NCBI GenBank assembly: GCA_006503475.1 | Contig: RSEH01000088.1 | Span: 1 to 64,000 of the forward strand | From: Stentor roeselii | Taxonomy: Eukaryota > Ciliophora > Heterotrichea > Heterotrichida > Stentoridae | Length of the DNA stretch: 64,000 bases | Direction of reading: 5' to 3' | In this document: in pieces, positions 17,060 to 26,326 of the stretch | Position numbering within the stretch: the stretch's first letter is position 1 | Layout of the letters: each line of letters opens with the position of its first letter | The notes under the pieces: generated by a model | Told to the model about the DNA's origin: nothing | Databases searched by the model: none | The model's input: the letters and a program-made list of their open reading frames with translations, nothing else | Program-made: the position numbers and the translations under genes

Positions 17060-19163
17060 TTAACTTATTCCTTCCTTTCTGTGCTAAAAAGTACTTAAAA
17101 ATTTCTTGACTTGTGGTGACCTGACTGACGTTTTTGTCAGTACGACTTCTTAAAAACCTTGGAAAACGAATGCTGATGCCTTTACCCTCAGATGGCTTGT
17201 TCCAAGCACTTGTATGAATAGGTGAGACTGATAAGTCAGCAGCTTGGACTTCCCAAACGAGCTCGGGTTTGAACCAGACATCAGGCTTCATTTGAACTCG
17301 GAAATCGTTCATTTTTTCGACAACTTGTAAAACTTTCAGTTGGCTTGACATGTCTTTTAAGGCTGAATCTGAAAAACCTGTACCGATTTTACAGACTGTC
17401 TGGTATTCCTGCCTTTCTGTATCGAAACTTGCCAGCAGATATGAACCGAAAATTCCTTTTCTTTTACCTGAACCGTAAAAACCTCCGATGGGGGTTAAAT
17501 CCAAAGAATCTGGAAGAACTGATGATTCAAGGTCTTTTCCAATATAGTCTTTTTTAAGCTTAAGCCACTTAAGTGAACGAGACCCTGCATCATAAGATGA
17601 GTCTTCAGAGAAAGATTTAATCATCAAGCCTTCACAACCTTTATTCACTGCTTCTTCTAAGAAAATCAAAATTTCTTCGAAATTTTGAAGATTTTTAAAT
17701 TCCACGAATTGTACAAATTTTGATTCTACGAAAGATGAGGTGAGTAAAGATCGCCTGGAGGAGAAAGGATGGTCTAGTAGACTGGAGTTATTTAGGAATA
17801 ATAAATCGAATAATTTCACTGCTACAGGCACTTTGATATCGTTTATTTCAACACTTTTCCTTTTGCGTGTTTGAAGCTCTGAAAAAGGTTTGGGTAAGTT
17901 GGTCTCTGGGTCAATAGGAATTATCTCACAATCAACGATCAACTCTTTAACATTTGCGGATTTCGATGATAAAACTGCTTGGCAGATGTCTGGGTACGAA
18001 CTGGTGATATTTTCACTTCCGCGGCTAAATATCCAGACTTTATCACCTTGAATATGAATTTGTCCTCGCATTCCATCATACTTAAATTCACAAGTAACTT
18101 GATTTCCTTGAAATCTTTCTAATATTTCACTGATTTCTTTTACCGGGTGCGCTGTCATGGGCTGAATCGGATTGCCGACAATAGAACTGCATGAGTTTAG
18201 AGATGATTCTAGGTGGCTTTCAGGAGTAATTTTTAAAAGTTCTTGAATAATTTTAGTGAAATCTGGACAAACTTTTATCGATTTTTCAAGTGATTTTTGT
18301 AGAATAGACTGACATTCTCGTGATTTATGAGGATATTGCTGGTTAGGAGGAGTAGTTTCAACTGCATTTGCAAGTGATTCAATGACAGTGATATCAGAAG
18401 CTCCAATTTTTAAAGACTTTTCAATGAGTCTAATTAAATATTTGGCTTCAAGCCCAGAAGACTTCTGAAAAAGTTTGTTTAATTCATCTTCTTTACGTGC
18501 AGCAGAGTTATTTCCTGTGATTCCAGATAAATTCTTCAAAGAGGCATAAGCTTCTTCTATTAAAATTGAACACCCTGCAGAAAGATTCACTTCGAAAGCT
18601 AACAAACTTAAATCACCAAGTTGATTTGCTTTGATTTTTAAGTCTTTTTTACTATTTCCTGAGAGATTTGATAGAATTTTGAATATCATTCCTTCACCGA
18701 CTCCTAACTCAACTTGCAGATATGATGGACAGATCTGGCCTGTTAATAGATAGAAAGTATGAAGTAGAGAACTAGGAAAGTAAACAATAACAATTCTAAA
18801 AAAATTAGAAATCATCGTTTTTTGAATAGCTTTTGAGTCCTTTCCTCTTGTTTGTAAGATTTTTTCAAATAAACCACAAAGACTTGCAAAACTCAATCCT
18901 TGAGAATTTAAAAGTTCAGGATATGAGCAAGGGTCAAAGTTCTGATCTGATATTTTTTCAAGGATCCTTGATTCGACTGATGGTAAACATCGTAAAATTA
19001 ACCCAGACCCACCAGAAAATGTAGAAAAATGTCTAATCAAGCTTCTACTCCAAATTTTCTGACTTAAACCAGTCGAAACCTGAAAAAAATCAGATCTTTT
19101 TCCTTGAAGTTCATGAAAAGCATTGAACATTTCTTTTCTTCTAAGAAAAATTCTTGTTTTCAT
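17055..19163 (-). CDS. LIG1: ATP-dependent DNA ligase (LIG1 family), probably mitochondrial form
   Basis: 702 residues from ATG 19163 (an alternative ATG at 19202 would add 13 and overlap the divergent gene). Eukaryotic ligase I motifs are in order: helical DNA-binding domain, the nucleotidyl-lysine motif CEFKYDGMRGQIH, VDCEIIPID, FDLLFLN, EGLMIKSF and LKWLKLKKDY, then the OB-fold C-terminus. It seals nicks with ATP via an enzyme-AMP lysine. The N-terminus is basic, with SRSLIRHFSTFSGG resembling a mitochondrial presequence, and lacks an obvious PCNA-binding box. Mitochondrial location is inference. Confidence 0.88.
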   Translation of the reverse strand: MKTRIFLRRKEMFNAFHELQGKRSDFFQVSTGLSQKIWSRSLIRHFSTFSGGSGLILRCLPSVESRILEKISDQNFDPCSYPELLNSQGLSFASLCGLFEKILQTRGKDSKAIQKTMISNFFRIVIVYFPSSLLHTFYLLTGQICPSYLQVELGVGEGMIFKILSNLSGNSKKDLKIKANQLGDLSLLAFEVNLSAGCSILIEEAYASLKNLSGITGNNSAARKEDELNKLFQKSSGLEAKYLIRLIEKSLKIGASDITVIESLANAVETTPPNQQYPHKSRECQSILQKSLEKSIKVCPDFTKIIQELLKITPESHLESSLNSCSSIVGNPIQPMTAHPVKEISEILERFQGNQVTCEFKYDGMRGQIHIQGDKVWIFSRGSENITSSYPDICQAVLSSKSANVKELIVDCEIIPIDPETNLPKPFSELQTRKRKSVEINDIKVPVAVKLFDLLFLNNSSLLDHPFSSRRSLLTSSFVESKFVQFVEFKNLQNFEEILIFLEEAVNKGCEGLMIKSFSEDSSYDAGSRSLKWLKLKKDYIGKDLESSVLPDSLDLTPIGGFYGSGKRKGIFGSYLLASFDTERQEYQTVCKIGTGFSDSALKDMSSQLKVLQVVEKMNDFRVQMKPDVWFKPELVWEVQAADLSVSPIHTSAWNKPSEGKGISIRFPRFLRSRTDKNVSQVTTSQEIFKYFLAQKGRNKLI

Positions 19164-19174
19164 ACTTCTAATAA

Positions 19175-19981
19175 ATGAGTAGAAATGATAAAAACTCTCC
19201 ATGTTACGAGTGCTCTAAATCAATCTCAGGGAAAAAGGCTTTTGAATGCGACGACTGCGGCGAGATCTTTTGTAAAGAGCATTCCAAAGTAAATGATATC
19301 GATCACTCTTGTCTATGTTTTCCATGCTTTCGCAAAAGAATTCATCTCGAAGTGACTTTAGAAATGGAGTCACAGACCCTTGAAAGCAAAAATTCACTGA
19401 ATTCTCTTAAAGAAAAACTAAAAAACTGCAAAAAAGACTTGTCAAATAGAAAGACAAATGTTGAAAGATATCAAAATCAGATTAAAATCAATGAAAAAAC
19501 TTATTTGAGAAAATTCGAAACTATTGAAAAGAAAATTGATGAAGAGATAAAAAGAAGTGAAAATCTTCAAAATACTCTTGAGGCATTTGAAAGTACCTTG
19601 GATGATACTAAAGCAGGTGAAGTCAAAGTGAAAGAACAACTTGATTCTATTAATGATATGTTTTACAGTACGGTTTTTGAAATGGAACATTTGAAACAGG
19701 AAAATATTAAACTTAGAGCTGATCTGTTAACTGCTGAGACAAACTCTAAGAAGGTTATTTCGTATAGTCGCATCAGGAATGCCATTTGTCCAAAATGCAA
19801 AAATAAAATCAAAATCTCCTTTAAAAACGAAATCGTTGAAATATACAAAGATCGGTCAAGTCTAATTGAAAGCGTGCTTGCAGAAAAGCAACTATACGAA
19901 AGCAAAAAGGAAGAAATGAGTATTTTCCAGACCGAGCCGCCACAAAAAAAAGAAGAAAAAGCCTGTTGCAGAACTTTTTAA
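19175..19981 (+). CDS. AN1-like zinc finger plus coiled-coil protein
   Basis: 268 residues. The N-terminus has CYEC...CDDCGEIFCKEHSKVNDIDHSC, an AN1-like Cys/His pattern although the spacing before the last His is two longer than usual. Residues 65-190 are a coiled coil. CPKCKNKIKISF follows near 210, and the protein ends KACCRTF, so the terminal cysteines might be lipidated (CRTF is a weak prenylation box). Function unknown. Its ATG is only 11 bp from the preferred start of the divergent ligase. Confidence 0.72.
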   Translation: MSRNDKNSPCYECSKSISGKKAFECDDCGEIFCKEHSKVNDIDHSCLCFPCFRKRIHLEVTLEMESQTLESKNSLNSLKEKLKNCKKDLSNRKTNVERYQNQIKINEKTYLRKFETIEKKIDEEIKRSENLQNTLEAFESTLDDTKAGEVKVKEQLDSINDMFYSTVFEMEHLKQENIKLRADLLTAETNSKKVISYSRIRNAICPKCKNKIKISFKNEIVEIYKDRSSLIESVLAEKQLYESKKEEMSIFQTEPPQKKEEKACCRTF

Positions 19982-20038
19982 CCTCTTAATATCTAATCCA
20001 TCCAAACCAGTTAAACTACCAGAACCCCCAACCTCAAG

Positions 20039-20647
20039 CTACAAAAAATTCTCCTCCCTTTCAAGATCATTAAAAATAATCTCTTCCATCAAATTTTCAG
20101 CAACAAGTCTATCTCGATCTTCAAGAATTTTTACTTCCCCAAACCCTTGAACCTCAAAGTCTTTATTTTCTTGATTTTTTCTGACGAACTGGATTTTGAC
20201 CCAGTCTTTTTTCTTGTTTTTCCTTCCTTTAGCTTTACTAGGCCTGGTGTGAGTAGTTTCGTTTAATCCAGGCATGCAATTTTTCATTAGGTGAATGTTT
20301 ATTTCACTTTTTTTTATGAACTTCATGCAAATCAGACACTGTTCAGTCCTTGGCTCGCAATTTACTTGGTGGCCTGGAAGTTGCTCGGGTAATAAATGGA
20401 GTCCGCAGGTTTCGCATAGTAAAAGGTGAGACTCGCAGGTGTGAAGAGATTCTTGCCAGACTTCGTATGAAGAGCCGCATTTTTTACATTGGCTGAATGA
20501 GTGAAACTGTTGTAAGTGAATCGGCATGTCTTTTATTGGAATCATTTGATTGCATTTGCAAAAGGTTAGGTGACGGCGACAGTGAAGCATGTGAAGCGTG
20601 AATGATGACTCTGAGATTGTTTTTTTGCAGTTATCGCAGGTGTTCAT
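20039..20647 (-). CDS. TRAF/XAF1-type zinc-finger protein
   Basis: 202 residues. The first 135 hold consecutive CxxC...H...C fingers (CDNCKKTISESSFTLHMLHC, CNQMIPIKDMPIHLQQFH, CETCGLHLLPEQLPGHQVNC, CLICMKFIKKSEINIHLMKNC), a pattern seen in TRAFD1 and XAF1. A basic linker (KAKGRKNKKKDW) and acidic tail follow. Such proteins usually act as adaptors in signalling; nothing more specific can be said here. Confidence 0.75.
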   Translation of the reverse strand: MNTCDNCKKTISESSFTLHMLHCRRHLTFCKCNQMIPIKDMPIHLQQFHSFSQCKKCGSSYEVWQESLHTCESHLLLCETCGLHLLPEQLPGHQVNCEPRTEQCLICMKFIKKSEINIHLMKNCMPGLNETTHTRPSKAKGRKNKKKDWVKIQFVRKNQENKDFEVQGFGEVKILEDRDRLVAENLMEEIIFNDLEREENFL

Positions 20648-20808
20648 ATTATTATTTGTTTTTTTTGGATATTTTTTTTATTATGTTCAAATAAATTTAG
20701 AGTTTATCGATAGTTTCTTTGAGATTTTAGAGCATAATGTTTATTAGACCAAGACTTTCAATAGATTTGTTAAACCAGATTAATAATTAACTTCAAACCT
20801 CTCTACAT

Positions 20809-22404
20809 TCAATGTGCTAATTTAGGAGTGAGTTCTTCTAAGAAGTCCGAATAAGTGATTTCTTTATGATAAGATTTCGCATATCTTTTATACAAAAGTC
20901 TCACTTCCCCTTCTCTATAGTTAAGTTTACCATCAGCCAAGTAATTCCTCAAGTTATTCAAAGACACAGTCCCTGTTTTTTCTCTATCAATTTCATGAAA
21001 AACTTGAAAAAGCTGTGATTTTAATTCACTTTGAAGTGAATTTCTCACTTTTTCAAGCATGACCTGCGCTTTCAAAGAACTCTTAAAAAGTTCAATTAAA
21101 TGATTGAGAGTATCTGCGGAAAAGATGCGATAACCTTCGTCTTTGAAGTCTGCAACTCTTTTTCTATCTTTCCAGGTGATCGGTACAAATAAGTCTTTGG
21201 TTTGTCGGTAGGAGATTTTGTCATCTTTTGTGAAATGCTTGATAAGCAGCTGGACTTCGTCTTTGTGGAAAGGAATGTGAAGATCTCTCAATGTGCCTTC
21301 GAGGTCTGATGATGTGACATATCCTTTGTTGTGCCTGTCTATCAGTTTTATAAGTTCGTCGAAAGAGAAGTCAAGGTGGTTGGTAAGTTTCACCTTCGCT
21401 TTTTCAACATTCAAATCAATCTCCACCTGCTGACTAAAAACCTTAATAATTTCCTTATTCACCAAAGCTGGTTCATCAATAATCAAATGACAAGCAATCT
21501 GTTTAGCACTAACATTCCTATCCGGTTCATGTTTTTCCTTTTGAGGTGAAATTCTACTAATCGGTCTAGAACCTCTGCTAGTTTTCAGTCTTTTTTCCAG
21601 TCCTCTTGCTCCAAAAGCTGTATGACTATCTCTAAACTTCGAATGATTTTTTTGATTAACTGGAAGAACAAAGCTTAAAAAGTCCTGATAATTCACCAAA
21701 AGATCATTATTCGTATCAATCCTTCTAATAATCCTCATTCCATCCTCATTTTCTAACTCAGGGTAAAACTTTCTCAAGAAAAGCAAAAGTGACGTCAAAT
21801 TAATTTGGCTGTTTTCTCCTCCACTAAGCACCCGAAATGACTCTATCGGGGAAAATCCTTCCGCAAGGAAAAGTTTTCTCTTAGTAAGCTGAAGTCTTCC
21901 TTGCCAGTTACATTCTAACTCGATATGTCTTGCCATTAACGACTCGATGTAAAGACTTGGAAGCATTTTTCTACTTTCAGCTTCTAAAGCAAGTTCAGGA
22001 TTTTCTCTGGAAAGTACAAAAGGTTTGAAATTTGCAAGAGTAAGAGAATTTTCTAGGTTAGAGTCATATTGAGCGATTAGGAGTTCTAGGTACTCTCGGG
22101 TTATTGCCATACTTCGACGAGCCAAGAAAGTTTTTAGCTCATTCCAGGTGATTTTGCCGTTATTTCTGCTTTGAAAGGTAGTGAATAAAGAGTAAACGTC
22201 AAAGTGAGGGTGAGAGCAGAGGTCTTGACGACTGGTTTCGACTTGTTTCTCACATTCACCAAGGCTTAGAAGAAGTGATCCTAGGATTTCAGATGACTGA
22301 TCTGAAAGCATGCTGGAATAATAAAAGATGACTGATGAAAAAATCATCTGAAGTGAAAAAGAAAAATTCTTATTAAACTGTTTACTGAATACTTTGAAAT
22401 TCAT
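20809..22404 (-). CDS. Multi-EF-hand protein
   Basis: 531 residues with about seven EF-hand-like segments. The most canonical loops are DTNNDLLVNYQD, DRHNKGYVTSSD and DREKTGTVSLNN; others (SRNNGKITWNE, TKDDKISYRQ) are degenerate, so only some should bind calcium. Ciliates have many such calcium sensors in the cortex and cilia; the location is inference. ATG 22404 has an AATAATG context common here; an internal ATG at 22311 would remove an odd hydrophobic N-terminus. It ends in TGA. Confidence 0.78.
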   Translation of the reverse strand: MNFKVFSKQFNKNFSFSLQMIFSSVIFYYSSMLSDQSSEILGSLLLSLGECEKQVETSRQDLCSHPHFDVYSLFTTFQSRNNGKITWNELKTFLARRSMAITREYLELLIAQYDSNLENSLTLANFKPFVLSRENPELALEAESRKMLPSLYIESLMARHIELECNWQGRLQLTKRKLFLAEGFSPIESFRVLSGGENSQINLTSLLLFLRKFYPELENEDGMRIIRRIDTNNDLLVNYQDFLSFVLPVNQKNHSKFRDSHTAFGARGLEKRLKTSRGSRPISRISPQKEKHEPDRNVSAKQIACHLIIDEPALVNKEIIKVFSQQVEIDLNVEKAKVKLTNHLDFSFDELIKLIDRHNKGYVTSSDLEGTLRDLHIPFHKDEVQLLIKHFTKDDKISYRQTKDLFVPITWKDRKRVADFKDEGYRIFSADTLNHLIELFKSSLKAQVMLEKVRNSLQSELKSQLFQVFHEIDREKTGTVSLNNLRNYLADGKLNYREGEVRLLYKRYAKSYHKEITYSDFLEELTPKLAH

Positions 22405-22500
22405 TATTTTAAGAAAAATTTTTATTATTACTTAACAAATAAATCAACAAAAACCTTCAAAATCATTGAAAAATTCAATAAAATTATTCACATCCTCACC

Positions 22501-23694
22501 TCACAAGTTCTCCTGCCTGGAATTCTCCTCCATACTCTTAAAAGCAACAATCAAACAAGTAAGTCCTTTAACATCTCCTTTTTGTTCAGCCATACTAACA
22601 ATCCTTTCAACAGCAGCGTCTAACTTCGCATCGATTTCCCTGCCCTGATTAAAACTGATGGTTTCCCAGATGGAATTTACGATTTCCTTATAATCAAAAT
22701 ATAGAAACAACGAACTAGTAGCGATAAACAAAAAGTCAGAAGACTGACTGATAGAAAAATGACTGATGTCAGGGTCAGCGATGACAACTTGAGAATTTCC
22801 TCCATATTTCTGTAGCTTTGCATCGATGTTCCCGAACGCTCTTGTCACCTTTAGATGACCTGGAACTACTCGAAGTACTCCTGTCGCTATATGTTGTCTT
22901 TCTTTGTTTATAAAATAATCTGCTATCAGTGAACCTCCTGATTCTAACACTCGGCTTCGCTCTGAAGGGTTTTGAGGAATGTGCTGCTTGAATAATGACT
23001 TGATTTTTGTGCCTTTATCGCAACTTAGGATTGCTCGAGAGTCTCCGCAGGAAGCTAGAATACATTTATTTCCTATTATGAAGGATACTAATGCTGATGA
23101 TCCTGACATGTCTCCTGATTCTTCGGCTTCTAGGAGAAATAGCTTGTCGGTATTAATAAAACCATTTGTTAAGGCTTTCTTGATTTTAGAAGGAAACTCT
23201 TCAAGTCGAGTAATCTGTTTAAAAAGTTGTTTTTGCAAGAATTCCGCACATCTTTTACCAGACTTCCCTTCAAAAACCCCAAAGAACGAAGACCGAGGCC
23301 AATTTTCCCTTAAAAAATGCGGCGGTTTACAAAAGTTCATCAAAATACTAACTCGATGAAAGTTTCTACGTCTAGCAACCCCTGAAAAAGACTGAGCAGC
23401 AAAGCCACAAACATATCCACACTTGGTTCCAGAAGACTTAACCTCAGCTTTTCCAACATTATGAGAAGTTCCACTGCTAGAGCCTCTAGAAATTTTTATA
23501 TCGGGCAGTACCAGCTTTTCCCTTCTACTTATTCGGCCACTGGGCGAGTGAGTTTTGCTTGAAATGCGAATATCATGAGTTGGGGTCTGGATCCTGGCAA
23601 CTGGGGAGCTCGGCAGAGTGTTTCTGATGTTTTTGACATTGAGATTAGTGATCATTCGTATTATCTTGGACACTTTGCATTCAGGATTAGTCAT
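22501..23694 (-). CDS. PP2C-family pseudophosphatase
   Basis: 397 residues. The PP2C fold is recognisable from SFFGVFEGKSGKRCAEF near residue 140, SGSSALVSFIIGNKCILASCGDSRAIL, and VTRAFGNIDAK. Metal ligands are lost: the FDGHG motif reads FEGKS, the ATDGLWD motif reads ATSSLFLYF near residue 325, and the late D-D/N pair is replaced by KGLTCLIVA. It should therefore not hydrolyse phosphate. A regulatory role, as for TAB1-type PP2C pseudoenzymes, is inference. The N-terminal 100 residues are Ser/Arg-rich. It ends in TGA. Compare the intact PP2C at 52221. Confidence 0.8.
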   Translation of the reverse strand: MTNPECKVSKIIRMITNLNVKNIRNTLPSSPVARIQTPTHDIRISSKTHSPSGRISRREKLVLPDIKISRGSSSGTSHNVGKAEVKSSGTKCGYVCGFAAQSFSGVARRRNFHRVSILMNFCKPPHFLRENWPRSSFFGVFEGKSGKRCAEFLQKQLFKQITRLEEFPSKIKKALTNGFINTDKLFLLEAEESGDMSGSSALVSFIIGNKCILASCGDSRAILSCDKGTKIKSLFKQHIPQNPSERSRVLESGGSLIADYFINKERQHIATGVLRVVPGHLKVTRAFGNIDAKLQKYGGNSQVVIADPDISHFSISQSSDFLFIATSSLFLYFDYKEIVNSIWETISFNQGREIDAKLDAAVERIVSMAEQKGDVKGLTCLIVAFKSMEENSRQENL

Positions 23695-23857
23695 CAATGG
23701 CTGGTTTAGATGGGAGTAGAAATTTAAGGAAGGATTTTCATTAATTTTTAATTGTTGCTTTGTTAAGTGAACTAATTATTACAGTTTTTCTTGAATTTAA
23801 AGATTTCTTGGATTTTAGAAAATTCTTGAAAAATTTAGAAATTTTTATTAATAAAGG

Positions 23858-24385
23858 TTAAGTTTTAACTCTTGACTTATACATTTCGCTTATTGTTGAC
23901 TTTAGCTTCTCGATTGAAGAGCATCTTGGAAGAAGCTCGTGTTTGTTACCGTTGACTGAACAGGTTTCAACAGTTTTTAACATCTGGCTTCGGGCAGTGG
24001 TCAGAAGAGGTCGATGACCGAAACTTGCAAGATTTCGCCTTTGAACATTTTTTATAAACTTTTTTTGTATCAGAGGTTTTCTGATGTTGTAAATGTACTT
24101 CTGAGTCTCTTCTAAGAATTGAAGAGTGTTGCGAGATTTCTGTCTTTCGAGTCGCATGTTGAGAAAAAGAGAAGGCTCTGCTAATTTGAACCAGTTTTCG
24201 GGAATTGATGTTTCCCACATGAACTTGATCTATGTAAAGAGTACTGGAGAGAAGTCTCGGGTGTTAACTCGATGCTTTCGATCAGTCCTGGCCTTTACTG
24301 GGTACTTAAATTGAGAGTACTCTCCTCTAGTTTCAGTATCCCTAAACTCACTATAAACATGCGAAATCTTAGTCTTCGATTTCAT
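23858..24385 (-). CDS. Uncharacterised basic protein, spliced
   Basis: Two exons, 24245..24385 and 23858..24229, joined across a 15-nt intron; 170... residues short of any known family. The sequence is rich in Lys, Arg, Ser and Thr, with a short helical stretch (RNTLQFLEETQKYIYNIRK). Without splicing the frame is cut by TAG. No domain is recognised. An in-frame ATG at 24481 exists but would overlap the divergent gene starting at 24464, so 24385 is preferred. Confidence 0.6.
24230..24244 (-). other. 15-nt intron
   Basis: Sense GTACTCTTTACATAG; phase 0, contains an in-frame TAG, and A at position 10. Removal joins ...DFSP to IKFMWETS. Confidence 0.75.
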
Positions 24386-24463
24386 TAGAAAATAATTATA
24401 TCTCAATTGAATCAGTCCAGCTAAACTCAAATTATAAATAAAACTTAAATTACCCCCATAATA

Positions 24464-24895
24464 ATGAATTCTAATTTCCAAAGCCTTCCAAATCTTCCAA
24501 GTCTAACCTACGACCAACTAAAAGCCTCATCCTCAACTCACAGTACCTCAACCACTTCCACTTCCATCTTCCTTCAGTCCTCTTCCGATTCGACCCAAAC
24601 AATTCCAGACTACAAAAGACCTCGAGACTCTCTTCCAGTAACTTCAAACAAAAAAGGCAAAACCTCATTCGGTCCAATAACAAAACTAGCAACAGAGCTT
24701 TTCGATTCAAATTCCAACGAAATTCTTGGTTTTCGTTGTTTTCGAGAATGTGAAATTTTAGGAAATCAGCTAGAAAATCAAGAGTTAATTCAAAGTGAAA
24801 TTGATGATGATGTCTCTTCAGAAGCAGAGCACATCATAAGTGGCGTCGACTTTTTACTTGAAGAGTTGGAATCTGTTTTAATATCTTGTGAATAA
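24464..24895 (+). CDS. Uncharacterised Ser-rich protein
   Basis: 143 residues. The first half is a Ser/Thr-rich low-complexity segment with a possible basic cluster (NKKGK). The second half is acidic and helical (ELIQSEIDDDVSSEAEHIISGVDFLLEEL). No family recognised. It sits between a spliced minus-strand gene (divergent) and a minus-strand gene with which it converges, 13 bp between stops. Confidence 0.62.
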   Translation: MNSNFQSLPNLPSLTYDQLKASSSTHSTSTTSTSIFLQSSSDSTQTIPDYKRPRDSLPVTSNKKGKTSFGPITKLATELFDSNSNEILGFRCFRECEILGNQLENQELIQSEIDDDVSSEAEHIISGVDFLLEELESVLISCE

Positions 24896-24908
24896 TTATT
24901 AACCAGGA

Positions 24909-26183
24909 CTACTTCGACTTTAAAGGACTCGAACGCTTTGGGGTCCCTGGCTTGGAAGTGTTGGGTTTAAATACAGCTCCGGACTCTTTGAAGACCTTTT
25001 CTTGAAGGGCTAGACGTTTCGAGCTGGTTTCTTTATGCAGGGCGTAAAGAGCTTCATATCGTGGAGGGTCTTCTGGGTTTCTTGAGTGATTTACGCTGCT
25101 TGGTCTGGGTTTTTCTTCTTCGTTTTTTTTCATTTTTTCCTTTTTTTTCTCCATTTCTGAGTAAAGGCGGATGTAGACCGGGACGTCATCAGAGTTTTTT
25201 TTGGGTGTTAAAAGTTTAGGAGCGAAGGAATTTTCTTGTATTTCTTTTACTTCCTTTTCCATCTGCACCCTGCGTTTTTCTCTTTGACTATCCTGGTAGT
25301 TCTTATAAAGTTTCTCATAAACGTTTCCAGTGACCGATTTAGAAGGGTTCAAAACATTTGGCTTAAAAGTGCATTCAGCGATTTCCTTATCTTTTTCAAT
25401 CATTTCCTTGTTTCTCATTTTCTGCCTGTGGACTTCAGCGTCTTTATACAATTTCTCAAAACTTCTATCAAGTGACAGGTTTTTGCCGTAGTTGGTCCTT
25501 GGTTGAAAAGTGCAACCTTCAAGTTCTTTCTGAACTTTTTGATGTTTATAAAGTTCTTCTTTTTCTTTCAGTCCCTGAGGACTGAACTTTGAATAAATGC
25601 TTGTCTTTTGCTGACTATAAGCTGAAATCTCTGGTCGAAAAGTGCATTCTTCTAGTTCTTTATCTTCTGACCGGAAATAACGCGGTTTTAAAGAAGTTGA
25701 GACGTTTTCTTGCCCGGGTGTTAAAGTGTTTGGATCGTAGTTCAGAGAGTTGTAAGAAGAATTGTGGCTTAAACGACCTTTTTGAACTTTTTCGCTTTTG
25801 AAGAGGTCGGGCTTTGGAGGACCGAAGTGCTGTGAAATCAATGAACGGGTCTTAGCCTTGCTTAAAGCCCATGTTGTGAAAAAGGATGACTTTACCCGCG
25901 CTTGGTGAACGAGCTTTATTAGGAATAGTGATCGGACTGAGTTTTCTTTTTGGTGGTTTGTCCAACTTTTGTAGATACGGTGAGCCATGTCTGAGGAGGA
26001 CTTACCGGAAAAGTCTAGCTCTTGGAAATTTTCAAGGACATGGGTTAGAGATATTATTTGGCTTCGTGGGTTGGTTACGTCTTCGTGGATCTTGGGAAAA
26101 TCTGAGTAATTAATTATTCCCTAGGTGATCCTTACTATCTTAAAAAGGTACGTCCTAAAAGCATAACTAGGAATACTCTTCAT
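24909..26183 (-). CDS. ECTFxP-repeat protein, three exons
   Basis: Exons 26136..26183, 26006..26120 and 24909..25990 give 414 residues. The body carries repeats of the form (E/G)CTF(R/Q/K)P about 45-50 residues apart (EECTFRPEIS, EGCTFQPRTN, AECTFKPNVL, then ENSFAPKLL and GAVFKPNT), separated by charged helices with the recurring word LY. This motif family is widespread in protists, often in cytoskeletal or ciliary proteins, without a defined function. Two 15-nt introns restore a continuous frame back to ATG 26183. Confidence 0.7.
25991..26005 (-). other. 15-nt intron (ECTFxP gene, second)
   Basis: Sense GTAAGTCCTCCTCAG. It is the only one of nine introns here lacking A at position 10; the downstream exon begins AC-ATG, so a start at 25988 without this exon chain cannot be excluded. 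Confidence 0.6.
26121..26135 (-). other. 15-nt intron (ECTFxP gene, first)
   Basis: Sense GTAAGGATCACCTAG, phase 0, in-frame TAA and TAG, A at position 10. Removal joins ...YLFKI to GIINYSDF. Confidence 0.7.
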
Positions 26184-26318
26184 TTATCCAAGGAACTCCC
26201 AAGATCAAAAATTCCAATTTAAAAAAAAAATCCCTTCACCCATTCCCATCCCTACCAAAACATCCGAACCCTTAAAATCCGGCATGTTTCACTTTCTTTA
26301 ATTTCCGCCACGATTCTT

Positions 26319-26326
26319 TATAAATG
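26319..26326 (+). promoter_or_regulatory. TATAAATG start-adjacent box
   Basis: TATAAATG containing the start ATG of the SAPS gene, preceded by a C/A-rich stretch. Confidence 0.5.
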
